A stretch of DNA of 64,000 bases from Stenopsyche tienmushanensis (Eukaryota > Arthropoda > Insecta > Trichoptera > Stenopsychidae): assembly GCA_008973525.1 (NCBI GenBank), contig WACJ01000071.1, positions 806,001-870,000 of the forward strand. The letters are read 5' to 3'. Numbering within the stretch: position 1 is the first letter of the stretch; every line of letters begins with the position of its first letter. The position numbers and the translations under genes are program-made. Shown here one piece after another: positions 23,231 to 35,000 of the stretch. A model generated the notes under the pieces. It worked only from the letters and a program-made list of their open reading frames with translations, was not told the origin of the DNA and did not search any database.

Positions 23231-25029
23231 GCCGACAAGTCACAGAAAGAACTCAACGTATCACAGAAACGAATTATTTTCGCAAAGCGTATCGAGCGCC
23301 GAGTCGTTTTACCTCCGACTATCGGGAGAAGACTGAATGTTAAACTTTGACAATTATTGAGAGGTTTTTAAGTCCTTAATTTTATTACAGTTAAGCGTCG
23401 ATTGGGAACGGCCCACTGGAGGTAGAGAAAAGAAAGGCACAAAAAATGCATTTCTTTGAATTTCGATGTTTGCCATAAGCCGCATGTTTAGGCGATAACG
23501 AAGGATGAGATGTAATAAAATTTAGCATTATATTATAACGTTTCGCGTGTAATTTTCGTTAGGACAAGATGAAACGGTCTTACTGATGAAGGGGGCCCTG
23601 TCGGAGGGCGCAGCCCCGGCGGTGAGGTGCCGACAAGTCACAGAAAGAACTCAACGTATCACAGAAACGAATTATTTTCGCAAAGCGTATCGAGCGCCGA
23701 GTCGTTTTACCTCCGACTATCGGGAGAAGACTGAATGTTAAACTTTGACAATTATTGAGAGGTTTTTAAGTCCTTAATTTTATTACAGTTAAGCGTCGAT
23801 TGGGAACGGCCCACTGGAGGTAGAGAAAAGAAAGGCACAAAAAATGCATTTCTTTGAATTTCGATGTTTGCCATAAGCCGCATGTTTAGGCGATAACGAA
23901 GGATGAGATGTAATAAAATTTAGCATTATATTATAACGTTTCGCGTGTAATTTTCGTTAGGACAAGATGAAACGGTCTTACTGATGAAGGGGGCCCTGTC
24001 GGAGGGCGCAGCCCCGGCGGTGAGGTGCCGACAAGTCACAGAAAGAACTCAACGTATCACAGAAACGAATTATTTTCGCAAAGCGTATCGAGCGCCGAGT
24101 CGTTTTACCTCCGACTATCGGGAGAAGACTGAATGTTAAACTTTGACAATTATTGAGAGGTTTTTAAGTCCTTAATTTTATTACAGTTAAGCGTCGATTG
24201 GGAACGGCCCACTGGAGGTAGAGAAAAGAAAGGCACAAAAAATGCATTTCTTTGAATTTCGATGTTTGCCATAAGCCGCATGTTTAGGCGATAACGAAGG
24301 ATGAGATGTAATAAAATTTAGCATTATATTATAACGTTTCGCGTGTAATTTTCGTTAGGACAAGATGAAACGGTCTTACTGATGAAGGGGGCCCTGTCGG
24401 AGGGCGCAGCCCCGGCGGTGAGGTGCCGACAAGTCACAGAAAGAACTCAACGTATCACAGAAACGAATTATTTTCGCAAAGCGTATCGAGCGCCGAGTCG
24501 TTTTACCTCCGACTATCGGGAGAAGACTGAATGTTAAACTTTGACAATTATTGAGAGGTTTTTAAGTCCTTAATTTTATTACAGTTAAGCGTCGATTGGG
24601 AACGGCCCACTGGAGGTAGAGAAAAGAAAGGCACAAAAAATGCATTTCTTTGAATTTCGATGTTTGCCATAAGCCGCATGTTTAGGCGATAACGAAGGAT
24701 GAGATGTAATAAAATTTAGCATTATATTATAACGTTTCGCGTGTAATTTTCGTTAGGACAAGATGAAACGGTCTTACTGATGAAGGGGGCCCTGTCGGAG
24801 GGCGCAGCCCCGGCGGTGAGGTGCCGACAAGTCACAGAAAGAACTCAACGTATCACAGAAACGAATTATTTTCGCAAAGCGTATCGAGCGCCGAGTCGTT
24901 TTACCTCCGACTATCGGGAGAAGACTGAATGTTAAACTTTGACAATTATTGAGAGGTTTTTAAGTCCTTAATTTTATTACAGTTAAGCGTCGATTGGGAA
25001 CGGCCCACTGGAGGTAGAGAAAAGAAAGG
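23231..25029. repeat. 398-bp tandem repeat, 4.5 identical copies
   Basis: The word GCCGACAAGT starts copies at 23231, 23629, 24027, 24425 and 24823, a period of exactly 398 in all four intervals. Reading the copies against each other I see no substitution or indel. The fifth copy is cut at 25029 after 207 bp, where GGCACAAAAAA is replaced by GGAGAAAAAA next to the target duplication. Each monomer has one GC-rich edge (CCCTGTCGGAGGGCGCAGCC) and an otherwise mixed composition. The perfect identity points to recent amplification or gene conversion, or to assembly copying. Confidence 0.95.
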
Positions 25030-25036
25030 AGAAAAA

Positions 25037-25048
25037 ACTTATCTATAT
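25037..25048. repeat. target-site duplication, right copy
   Basis: This is the second copy of ACTTATCTATAT, seven bases beyond the last certain monomer base. The intervening AGAAAAA probably still belongs to the element. Confidence 0.85.
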
Positions 25049-26075
25049 AGATTATTATAAGTTTTGTTTATATATAGTAAAGAAAATATATAAAAATAAT
25101 TTATTTACAATGAGAAAACTAAGTTAAATTAAATTAGGTTAAAAACAATTAATAATAACCTTATCTTATCAAAATTGTAGAGAATTTTGATAAATTATCT
25201 CGTTCAAAAATTTTCTTTAAAATTCTTCTTGTAAGGCCACGTTTTTTTTAAATTTAATATTCAAAAATGTGCTTCGTTTTATAATAGAGGATCCTTTGTC
25301 TAAAATATCGCTTTGGTCTTGTAAAAAAATTATTAAGAATCGAATATAAATTACAGAGATAAGTAAAATTTGTTATCCATTTAAAGTTTCAAAAAATATC
25401 AACTGAAGTTGATAGCTATTCTTGAAAAAATATTTCCACCTCAATTTTCATGTCCATGACCATTATTTTTTACGTTTTCTGCGCAAATGTCAGATAATAT
25501 CACTGTGTAAGAAATGAAATACGAGCTGGTGATATTACATTTAGATATATTTATGTTTGTAGCTTTATCAACAACTTTTTTTCTTGCACGGCTTGCTTCT
25601 TTCATAGGTGGAAAAAATGAAGATCTACATCGAATTAAATTTAAATTCTTGGGGTCTAAAGTTAAATTGAAAAATGAAATTCTTAGGGCCTAAAGTTAAA
25701 TTGAAAAATTAAATTTTTAGGGTCTAAAGTTAAATTGTGAAATTAAGTACTCAATATTATCGATGGTGTATTAAAATAGGCGATCTCCTTTTAAAATAGA
25801 AATCCTTAAAATCAGTTAAAATTCTTTTATAATACGGAATTCTTAAAACACGGTTGTGATCTTATAGACAAATAAACGAATTACATCGGGAAATTATTAC
25901 AATGAGTTTTCTCTGTCTATCGAGTTCGTATGTACATGAAAACGATAACGAAAATTATTAGTAGTATTTTGAACGAATAATACAGATTTTTGTTCTAGTT
26001 CATATATGTATATTCAAATTTGCATAATATTTACAAAAAATATTGTTATTTTATACTATATTATATAATATAATA
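25049..26075. other. AT-rich noncoding stretch
   Basis: Apart from the 34-bp tandem repeat at 25642-25745, nothing is recognised. Composition drops sharply to AT-rich immediately beyond the retroposon. Confidence 0.4.
25642..25745. repeat. 34-bp tandem repeat, three copies
   Basis: The word TAAAGTTAAATTG recurs at 25691 and 25725 after its first occurrence at 25657, a period of 34. Units differ by a few bases (GGGGTC, AGGGCC, AGGGTC), so the array is older than the 398-bp one nearby. Confidence 0.85.
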
Positions 26076-26181
26076 ACACACCACTCAATTCCAAGGATAT
26101 TTTTGCGGTAAACTTCTTCATTTCGGGTCATTTTTTCGCAATTCCTTAAAAAAAATTATACAAACTTATTGAGTGATGTGT
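26076..26181. mobile_element. mariner-type MITE, 106 bp, complete
   Basis: The left end reads ACACACCACTCAATTCC; the right end in reverse reads ACACATCACTCAATAAGTTT. TA dinucleotides flank both sides (26074-26075 and 26182-26183), the duplication made by mariner transposases. The inside holds TTCTTCATTTCGGGTC, which matches the copy at 48.7 kb in reverse (CCCAAATGAAGAA). It is too short to code. Confidence 0.85.
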
Positions 26182-29100
26182 TATATATATTATACATATA
26201 TTTCTTATAAAATACTATTACTGCAGAGATTGTATAACTTAAAAGAGATAATATATTCATATCTAAAACTATGTTCGTTTACAAGGACGAAGAAAAAAGT
26301 TTGATTACCGATTAGTTGATGAAATTGAGGTTTTTTGTAAAAGTGAATTTTAATGATTAAATTATCACAAACTATATTTTATCATCTAATAGTAATAGTA
26401 TATTGTGCTTAAATCTAACGACGGCCGTATTGATCAAAGGATCCGAGTACCGCCATACGTAATGTCTCTATAGGGCTATCATGCAAACTATAGCCATCAA
26501 GATCTAATCATGCCCTAAGTAAACCGTAAACACACAATAGGAGAGCTTAACGTACGTGCTTTATCTTCATCCCGATGACTTAGAAGTCTTTGAAAAACAA
26601 TCGAGATATCTTATACGGCCGCTCAAGATTCAATACTGCAGGCGACGTAGTAAAAATCTTGGAAAATCCATTTTTTTGCATTTCATTGTCACTTTGAGCT
26701 TTGTCGGTTTGCTCGGAGCTTTCACTGCGAGCATAGCACTATAGCAGGAAGGCTTAACACGCCCATTATTCTATAAATAGGACGAGGAGTTTGACATATG
26801 ACTTTGACAGATGGGTATGAAGTATGACCTCGTGAGCTTTTAAACAAAGCCGCGTGGCACCCGGGAGCTTTCGTGCTATGAAAGCAATCTCAAATTTGTC
26901 GATTCGTTCTTCTGGAATCCGATTTTTAACCACGGAAATATTATTTTACGGAAAATGAATGGTCGGTTTTAAAAAAAAAACAATGTTATATGATGTACAT
27001 GTATTGACTACCAATCACGAATTCGCAATCACAGACTTGACAAGTGACAGGTTTGCGTGCTTTTCGAAACTATTTCGATGGCAATTACTCATCGTTTCGA
27101 TAAAGCCCTATCGATTTTGTTAGTTCTTGTTGTTAAATTTGTTTCGATTTGTGTGATAAGACCCATTTGCATAGAATCCATCAATCTATTATTTATAACA
27201 ATATTACTAATAACGATATCCGGTAAAATGGTACCAAATGATATTTCGAATAAAATTTTATTAGCTCTCTGTATAAATTCATCAATAAATATTACAAATG
27301 TATGGAATTTTATCACTGTCCTCATATATATTTAATAGGATCGATATCCAATAAAATTGCACTAGTTACATTTTTGTGATAATATAGAATATTTCCTTTC
27401 ATTAAATATAAATTAGAAGCACAGCCCACGTGTACTTAATTTGGAAATCCCACGAAAGTCACTTGTATAACTGTTCTATTTGATCAAACTCCTCAGGGAT
27501 TAAACCATCCTCCAAAATTGTACATGTTTATGTATGTAATAATAAGACGCTGAACGCAGAACTAGGAATCTAATTTTCTACGCTCGAGTTAATTATAAGC
27601 AGCATCAAGCACTTCAAGAAGTACTATTCAGCTTCTAAAACAAATCTCGAAACTTTTGAATAAACGAACGAACCTTCAACAAATGCATTGTTAAAATAAT
27701 CCCAAGGGGTTGATTTTGAATTAAATCCGCGACAAGTTAGTGCAATTAAATCAACGTTTCCATGTTTGAGAACATTCTGTTAATATACATATTTTTTATT
27801 TTGGAAGTTGAAGTATTTTAGGTCAAGTTTGGTACACGTTGAAAGTTTGAAGAGTATTTTTAAGGTTTCGTTTGATCTTCCTCCGATGACTTTTTTCTGA
27901 ATCCGTATTTACATATTTATAAATTCGTCCTTAAATTGCGTAAATTTTATTTTATTATCATTAGAGTTTGCAATTTCATATTTTAGATTTAACGTAAGAT
28001 ATTTTCGCAAAATGATTACTTCATAGAAATTTAAAAAAATATCGATCCTGATCGAATATTCATGAATCTATATCACTTTTATGGGATAAATCAGTATAAT
28101 TGATTTTCCTGCATTATCAATTCATATCATATAAAATATCAATGTATTTCTAATAGATCCTGGATTTAAATGCGACTTGGGATAGATTAAGTAACGATAT
28201 ATCATGTTTTAAATTAAGATGCATACTTTTAAGTCTTGCATATTGGAAGCATAGAGCTTTTATATTTAATAGAGAAAGAATATGTAAATCAAGTAATCCC
28301 TTAAATACATTTCTTTGCATTAATATAACGTCCAAATATCTTATTTCATTGATAAAGTTAATTGTATTTATTGGTATTCCTATGACATAGTTTATAGATA
28401 TTGTCAATCAACGATGAGTTATAAATAAGCAAGATATTTCCCTGTCAAAGTTTTATGAACATCAAAAATTTTCCATGAAATAAAAACGCCATTTCATTCC
28501 TCCATGGCGCCCGAAATACGCACTTTTTTATTTTAATGGCTACTTACGAAATTGGAATATGATTGACGAGCGCTCTGGAGTAAGGGAAGTTTTGATAACC
28601 GTCATGAGAAAGGTCCTTTGACATGACAAGCTGCCATCGTCCTGGACCCTCACTAAATCCTCAGCCTTCTTGGGCATTATGAAGATACAAACTGTTTAAT
28701 ATTTCATGAAATGACAATTATTTCGCACACGCTTTATGTAAATATTATTTTGAAACTGGAATGTTTACGCCCTGCATAATGCGACCCTTGCCCTATATTA
28801 AATTTAAAAATATATTAAACGGCAAGACCGACCTTGCTTTGAGCTAATTAAGATTTTTCGCTTCGAGACGACAAAAATTATGCGGCAAAATTAGATTGTC
28901 TCCTGCACAGGACTCGAGATAACTTCTCCCTTAGCAAGGATTAATTGCTTTTAAATGCGTCCGTCCTTGGCAAGTAATAAGAAAGTGGTTTTTTTAAGTC
29001 CATTTATCTTTATTATTAAAATTTGGTTATACGCCTCATTAAATGCAGGGACGGCGGAAAACAAAAAAGTGGGTCAGCTCTAATTCGGGCCGAATCCGGT

Positions 29101-29527
29101 TCAAACGACGCCGTTCTACGGCTACGTCTTTTCATTTTGCTGTATGAAGGTGAGAGAAATAACATCTAGGAAGTCTCATCTATTAAGGAGCCTTTGACCT
29201 TCTCTTGCAATTGCTTGCCAGTATTAAGTAGAGTTCCGCAATCCCGTGCCATGAAATTGGGTTGCGTGCTGGTAATTAACTTCATTCTAGCCCGACTCAT
29301 CTGGTATCCAGCGTTGGATATTCCCGTTAATAGTCATATCTAACCTGTGGTTTGATATTTGCGATAAGATGTTATGTATTCATACACGCGAAACGAGTTC
29401 GCCTCGGTTTACCGCTTACATGGAATTAGAGCATTTTTTTTATAGCCATTGCTATGAACTTAATTCTTAAATATAGCTCGACTCTTAAGGAAATTCTATT
29501 AAATCTTTTTGTATTTGTGTCAAAATA
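26182..29527. other. long noncoding stretch with mixed islands
   Basis: Islands of balanced composition lie at about 26410-26930 and 28540-29420, the latter rich in AATTAA and TTAATTG words. Frames of 92 (plus) and 78 (minus) codons overlap at 27057-27335 but show no domain and exclude each other. A minus frame of 85 codons at 28150-28407 is likewise unrecognised. Confidence 0.4.
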
Positions 29528-29963
29528 ACAAATCACTCAATAAATTAGTATTCTATTAATAAATCCATGTAATTTGTAGTAAGTACCAACCTTCAAATAT
29601 GAGAAAACTCTGTTTATAGTTCAAAGCAGTTCAGTCAACATAAACACGTTTGATCACAAACAACAACGCATCGATAATTCAGAGAGCTGTTTCAGTGCAA
29701 TAAAAATATTTTTTTACACGATATGTGACAATTCTGAATCTATGGATCAATCACTATAGTCCAGAGTTAAATCGGCAGTCAGCTGAGTGGACAGCAACTG
29801 GCAAAATCTGCCCAAAACGACCACAAACGCAAATGTCAGCTAGTAAAGTTTTGGCCTCTGTATTTTATGTATCGGTTACCTATAAAAAGAAAGAATCATT
29901 AATCGCGAATATTATATGGCATTATTGGTGCGTTTAATCCTATGAACTTATTGAGTGATGTGT
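29528..29963 (+). mobile_element. mariner deletion derivative carrying transposase sequence
   Basis: The left end ACAAATCACTCAATAAATT and the right end (reverse ACACATCACTCAATAAGTT) match the MITE family at 26.1 and 48.7 kb, with TA on both sides. Inside, a plus-strand frame reads LWINHYSPELNRQSAEWTA, KICPKRPQTQMSASKVLASV, matching the irritans-type mariner block after the first catalytic Asp (WIHHY..PE..QS..W). The DEK part of the first catalytic box is replaced by ILN, and the rest of the catalytic core is missing. A 436-bp element therefore links the short MITEs to a coding mariner ancestor. Confidence 0.85.
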
Positions 29964-31452
29964 TACATACACTTTAACTATTTGTTTACGTTTTGTATAC
30001 GTTTAATTGAATTATTCTATGATTTAATATATTAAGCGTATAATGTTCGAATCTATTTCGGTCCTTTATTTTTTCCCCAGTCATTACCCCCACAGAGCTT
30101 AAGTGAAACCGTTAATATTTCTTACATTGAAAGGTTTTGTTTGCGTCGTAAGGCTTCGAAGCCAATTTAATGGCTGCAATAAATCACTCCCTCGTTGAAG
30201 CAAAATAATTGTTCGACCTTGATAGTTTCCATACAAAATGTCCGTCCTGTTCGCTTTAATAAGAGATTAATTGAATTTAAAAAATAATTAATTTATCCCT
30301 TTTTTTAGAAAGCGTATTATGTCGCTCTGCAGGGTTATGCAAATTGAGCGTTATCCGAGTAGCTGTTGAGCTTTTTCTTTTAGATTAAATAGTAGCATAA
30401 TCATCCTGGGGATACGCCGGTGAGCGTTATCCTATCTTCAGACATTTTGAATATAAAGTAAGCCATTGTATGGTTTTCTTAGGGCTCTTTTTACTCGTTA
30501 AATTTTTCCCGGGACGATTTTAAGGGCATTGAATTTTATCCCCACATGAAGTTGATGTTTGTATAATCACGCATGATGAAGAAATTCCCCTGAATGTGGA
30601 TATTTTTAATATCACAACTTTGCCCCGCAGTGGTGTATCCACAAGGTCATAAAAATACGGTTAGGGGTCGCTTGAATATTTAAGCGACCCTCAAAAATTC
30701 GAGATAAACATTTATTAATTCCACGGGATGTTTTGAAGAGAGTGGCATAAATTGATACTTTGAATTATATCAAAAATATGTAAACTAGTTTATTATTATG
30801 CCTTTATTTTTTTTCTCCTAGTCTCCTAATTTCATTCATAAAATGGTATGATTTAGTTTTTTCATGATTAAAATATTAGGTTATCCCGAAAGAAATCCAT
30901 TATTTTTTTAAATTTTCAACATTGTTTTTTGATATTTTTTTACTCAAGTCAATATAAAATCTAATTGTCCACACTACTTACATCTAACTTCTACTTCTTC
31001 TGCTAGTTTTCTATCATATTTTTATAGAAACTAGATAATTTCGATTGAAAGTATTTTTTTTTGCCTTTATGTGGGGGTGCATTAATCTTCGATTTAAAAA
31101 AACGTAGTTATCTTTTTGTCTAATATTATAGCCTTATTAAATCTGTGTAATTATAATACAAATTAATTCTGCCATTGTTAATTTAGGATGCTTTTAAACT
31201 GATTCATATTAATTCGACCGATCAACCTCTCATTTATTTTTCCATCCTAAAAAAACTATTCAAGTATTTTTTTAAAATAGGGGTCGCTACCGAGGTTTGA
31301 ATTTTCATTAAAAAAATTAAAACACTGCTTTAATCACTACCTTGTATTTGTTAATATAAAACATTTACATGTAAAATTAAGTTTTAGATTACAAATAAGG
31401 ATACCCTTTTAATATTAAAATTATAAATATTCAGGATACAAGCGTTGATTTT
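29964..31452. other. noncoding stretch
   Basis: A 10-bp inverted repeat GGGGTCGCTT / AAGCGACCCT at about 30664-30693 forms a tight hairpin, and GGGGTCGC recurs at 31287-31294. These could be eroded ends of the DNA transposon whose protein relic follows, but no clean terminal repeats are seen. Confidence 0.4.
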
Positions 31453-32020
31453 TTTGTATCAGGATATTTCTTTCTGTAAGTTTTTACTAACAAAAGCAAA
31501 TATTGCTCCCTTTATTAAGGCAACACCACGCTCAGCAATATCATTCACTACCCGCATAGAATGGAAGATTTTTTTGTAGCCTTAAAACTAGAGTCATCCT
31601 TCCAAGTTTCAACATCTTAATTCAAAAACTGTGATGAGATATCTAGTATCTAAAAAAATCATAAAGAGTTGCTAGTCGCAAAGTCTTCATTGCTTTTTTC
31701 GGTGATTTGTTCGACATCAATGCTTTTTATTTTCGGACAATCTTCTACACTTTTGATTCTTAATGCATCAACCAATTTGCTTATCTTTAATTGAAAGTTG
31801 GTCGTCAAAATATGCAAAAGATAGCAAATTTTCTGAAAAGTACCATAAATTACCCAGTATTTTTTTCATGGCAATTTTGGCCATTATTTGGCTTATATTT
31901 TCAAAGTATAACTGATCTTTTAATAATTGTAAGTCGTTTCTTGGTGCTGAATATCCGACAGGGGCTTAAAACCAGTATTATATATATATTACGACTGTAA
32001 AAAGACAAATATCTTCCACT
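31453..32020 (-). pseudogene. DNA-transposon protein relic, family uncertain
   Basis: Minus-strand translation with many stops yields NLWYFSENLLSFAYFDDQLS near the 5' side and SMRVVNDIAERGVALIKGA near the 3' side. I have a general recollection of this pair (LWYLxEE..FD.. followed by VVNDxAERGV) in arthropod transposon-derived proteins annotated only as uncharacterised. I cannot place it securely in a named superfamily. The intervening translation is fragmentary. Confidence 0.55.
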
Positions 32021-35000
32021 GCTTTCATTTCATTTTTCGTCAATTTAAACTGATTTTTTAATAAAAAAATATCAAGTAACACATAGCTTTAGCCGTCCAT
32101 TTAGCACGGTAAAAATCAGCAAGCCTGTGTGAGGAGCAGGGCAGGGTTCAATTTCAATACGTACCCGCAGGAAACAATTAAGCAAGGGGGGAGAGGGAGG
32201 AAGGTTAACTGTAGTGAAGTAGTGAGTCTTTCTGCATGCTATTCCACTTCAAATAGACTAATAAACATACTAGAATCAATAAGTCAGATTAATGGTTAAG
32301 TGGCCATACAACGTTTTTTCCTGAAACTTTGACTTATAGTAGGGACCTTTAAAATCTTCTTTTTTTAAATAAAAAATACGTATTCATTTTTTCAAGGCAG
32401 AAAATCATATAACGGAGTGATCGCCCAATTTTTTAAAAGTCGAAAGATAAGGACCACCCTAATGTTCATGTTAGTTTCTTGAAAATTTAAATTAATATAA
32501 TTTTTAATAGTCACAATGGAGATTTAGCCAAATTTAGTATCTAAGGGGTGTTTTGTGAATATATAATGTATTTTTTGTATTGTCAGAATCACATTATGTT
32601 GGTTTTATCAACTGAAATTATACGTATCTAGTTTTACTATGCTCTAATAGCATTTTTATTATTTGGTCTTCAGGCTGCGTAATGTTTCTAAATCGGGCGA
32701 TATGAGCCTAACGAATCCTGAAACAATAAAATTGTTTGAAATCCTGGAACTCAATTTTACTGTTAAAATTACTCCAGTTCGTCCTTGATAAAAAAATAGC
32801 CAGACTTCGTGTTGGGTAGATCGAAAACAGAAGTAATGGCGCGTGTAATCAAATTAATGGCTCTCGACGAATAAGTGCTCACATTCATCTAAAAGCGTCA
32901 ACGTAAATCCACGTAATACGAAATCATTATATAATTAAATATCATTACAACCAGAAATAAGCGATTTAATAAAGTATATCGAATGAAAAGCCACACATTA
33001 CACCCGGCAACCATTTAAGTAATTTGGTGCGTCGGCCATTTTGAATCGAATGATAGTTGCGTGCAAAGCATCCACACGTCGTGTTATTAATTAAATGCAA
33101 ATAAATTGCTGGGAAATTATGATATTTTAGTATTTGGATGACGATTGATCAGTCTCGAAATGTTTGGCGGAATTTTTGCGAAGCGCCGATGATTGAATAA
33201 GCGGTTCTAAGTTTTTTTTTCTGTTCCATCGGCGTTCTTTAGCTTACAGGGAGGAGGAAAAGATTAAAGTGTGCAAACAAATCCGAGTTTACGTCGGCGT
33301 ACGACGTACTTTTACAAACAATCGTTGAACACAACAATGGCTGTTAGAAGACGATTCTGATGAGATTGGGCCCCATTGTTTGCGAACATTTACTCTGTGG
33401 ATGTTTTTTCTTGAATTACTTACGTTTATAAGAGCCTTAAAAAGTTTCTCTCGCAGTTTTCATTTGCCTGTGTACGCAGTGCCATAGTTCAGTTTGGATA
33501 TCAGGGAAGAATTTAAATTTCATGAATTGATGATTCGTACATTTTAAAGCTTCAATCAGTGACAGCCATCGAAGAAAGTTGATAAACAGCACGACGAAAT
33601 TCTGTCGAGGCATTTAAAATGCGGTAAATAATTAACAAGAGATCAATCGATTTAGATCAAAAGCGTCGAAACACGTATTTAAATATTAATTAATTAACCC
33701 TTTAAGCCAATTTGTCGCTTAATTAAGAAGGAACCGCTATGTTTTTAATTTAAATCGACAATTTTTCAACGCAGTTCGCAGATTTGAAACACTTAAAATT
33801 AAGCTTTATTAGATTAAAAGTAGTCATACGTGATTGATTTTGAAAAGTTTATAAATATTCAATGAGAATCGCGTATAATCCGAATTATATAATATAATAT
33901 AATAGTAATAATATCTATTTAATTATATTTGAGCTCAGTTTATGACACAGAAATATGGAAATATCTTTGTAAGTTTTTTTTTGTAAAACTATTGTTAATC
34001 CTATTGGTACGGAAATTTGGAGACAGAGACGGGTGTCTTGCGTCTCATTATACACTCATATATCGGCAGCAAGGTAGTACTGTAAAGGCACCCATACACG
34101 TTTAAATGCTTGTTGAGAACTCGGTGCAGACTCGTTCTGCTCATTTTTAAAAAAAAACAAATGTACTATACAAGATATATATTTTCATAAATGTTTATTT
34201 ATTGTATGGGTAAACAGCATGAGTTTCTATAGGTCGAAGCTCGATTGTTCATGTTGTCTTGAGAATAGGCGTTTGTTTTAATAATTAAGATACTCACATC
34301 ATTCTTATTGTTGATCAATTTTGTTATTATTCATTGACTGCTCCGGGGTGACGTCATTAGCAAAGTATCATCACTTCTTTGCAAAATTTACTCCCCGATA
34401 CAAGCCCCGATTGATTATAAAAAACAGTCCCTTTTTGAATACTATTTCAACTGCTTATGGAAAGTGTGTCATTTACGATGATATACAATAAAAAAATCAG
34501 TGGCATTCTCGAAAGAACCCCCAATTCCAACACATAAATCTGGATTGACTATTTAAAAAGCTTACTTTGTGCATATGGTGGAATATGACGGGAATAATTC
34601 ATTATGAATTAATAAAACCTATAGGAACTATAATTCTACATAAAAATATGAAAATTATATTTTATAATGTTGTCCTTTTTTTATTAGTGAACTTGAACTA
34701 TTCGCACTAAGTATGCGAATATTTTTGGGTTCCTCTAATATAATCGTTCGGCTTGAACTATTTTAAAATTTGCCTTCAAACACTATGTTTTATTTGAGAA
34801 AGGCGCTACCTAATTTATAAGCTTGTCTCGTATCATTATACTCTATATAAATCTAAAATGAAATAAGCTTCATTTACATACTAAAATAATATAGTTTCAA
34901 AATTGCAGTCAATCATTAGCATGATAGTTTTTGATGCCCGTGTGCTGTGTATGATATTGATATCCTTGCTGTCATATTCGATATACATTAATGCAGTGCC

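Larger units (their letters stand above)
21761..25036 (-). mobile_element. 3.28-kb retroposon with tandem 5' monomers
   Basis: The segment is flanked by perfect 12-bp direct repeats ACTTATCTATAT (21749-21760, 25037-25048), as expected of target-primed reverse transcription. On the minus strand it reads 5' to 3': a partial 398-bp monomer, four complete identical monomers, a GC-rich block with a TATA box, a body of about 1.4 kb, and a 3' end with GAGGCCCATAG and GTAGTGGACTG followed by an ATGATGATG tail. That 3' end resembles those of RTE-type LINEs and their SINEs in insects. No long open frame is present, so it is either non-autonomous or internally deleted. Composition is more GC-rich than the surroundings. 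The monomer array upstream of a TATA region resembles the monomer promoters of mouse L1. Confidence 0.8.

Noticed and set aside
23020..23336. Opposed frames of 78 and 87 codons at the array edge
   Set aside because: They span the junction of promoter block and monomer and have no domain.
23231..25029. CRISPR-like array
   Set aside because: Repeats are 398 bp and directly adjacent, without spacers; context is eukaryotic.
30628..31330. Element bounded by GCAGTGGTGT and ACACTGC
   Set aside because: Only a few bases of the ends agree and no duplication is seen.
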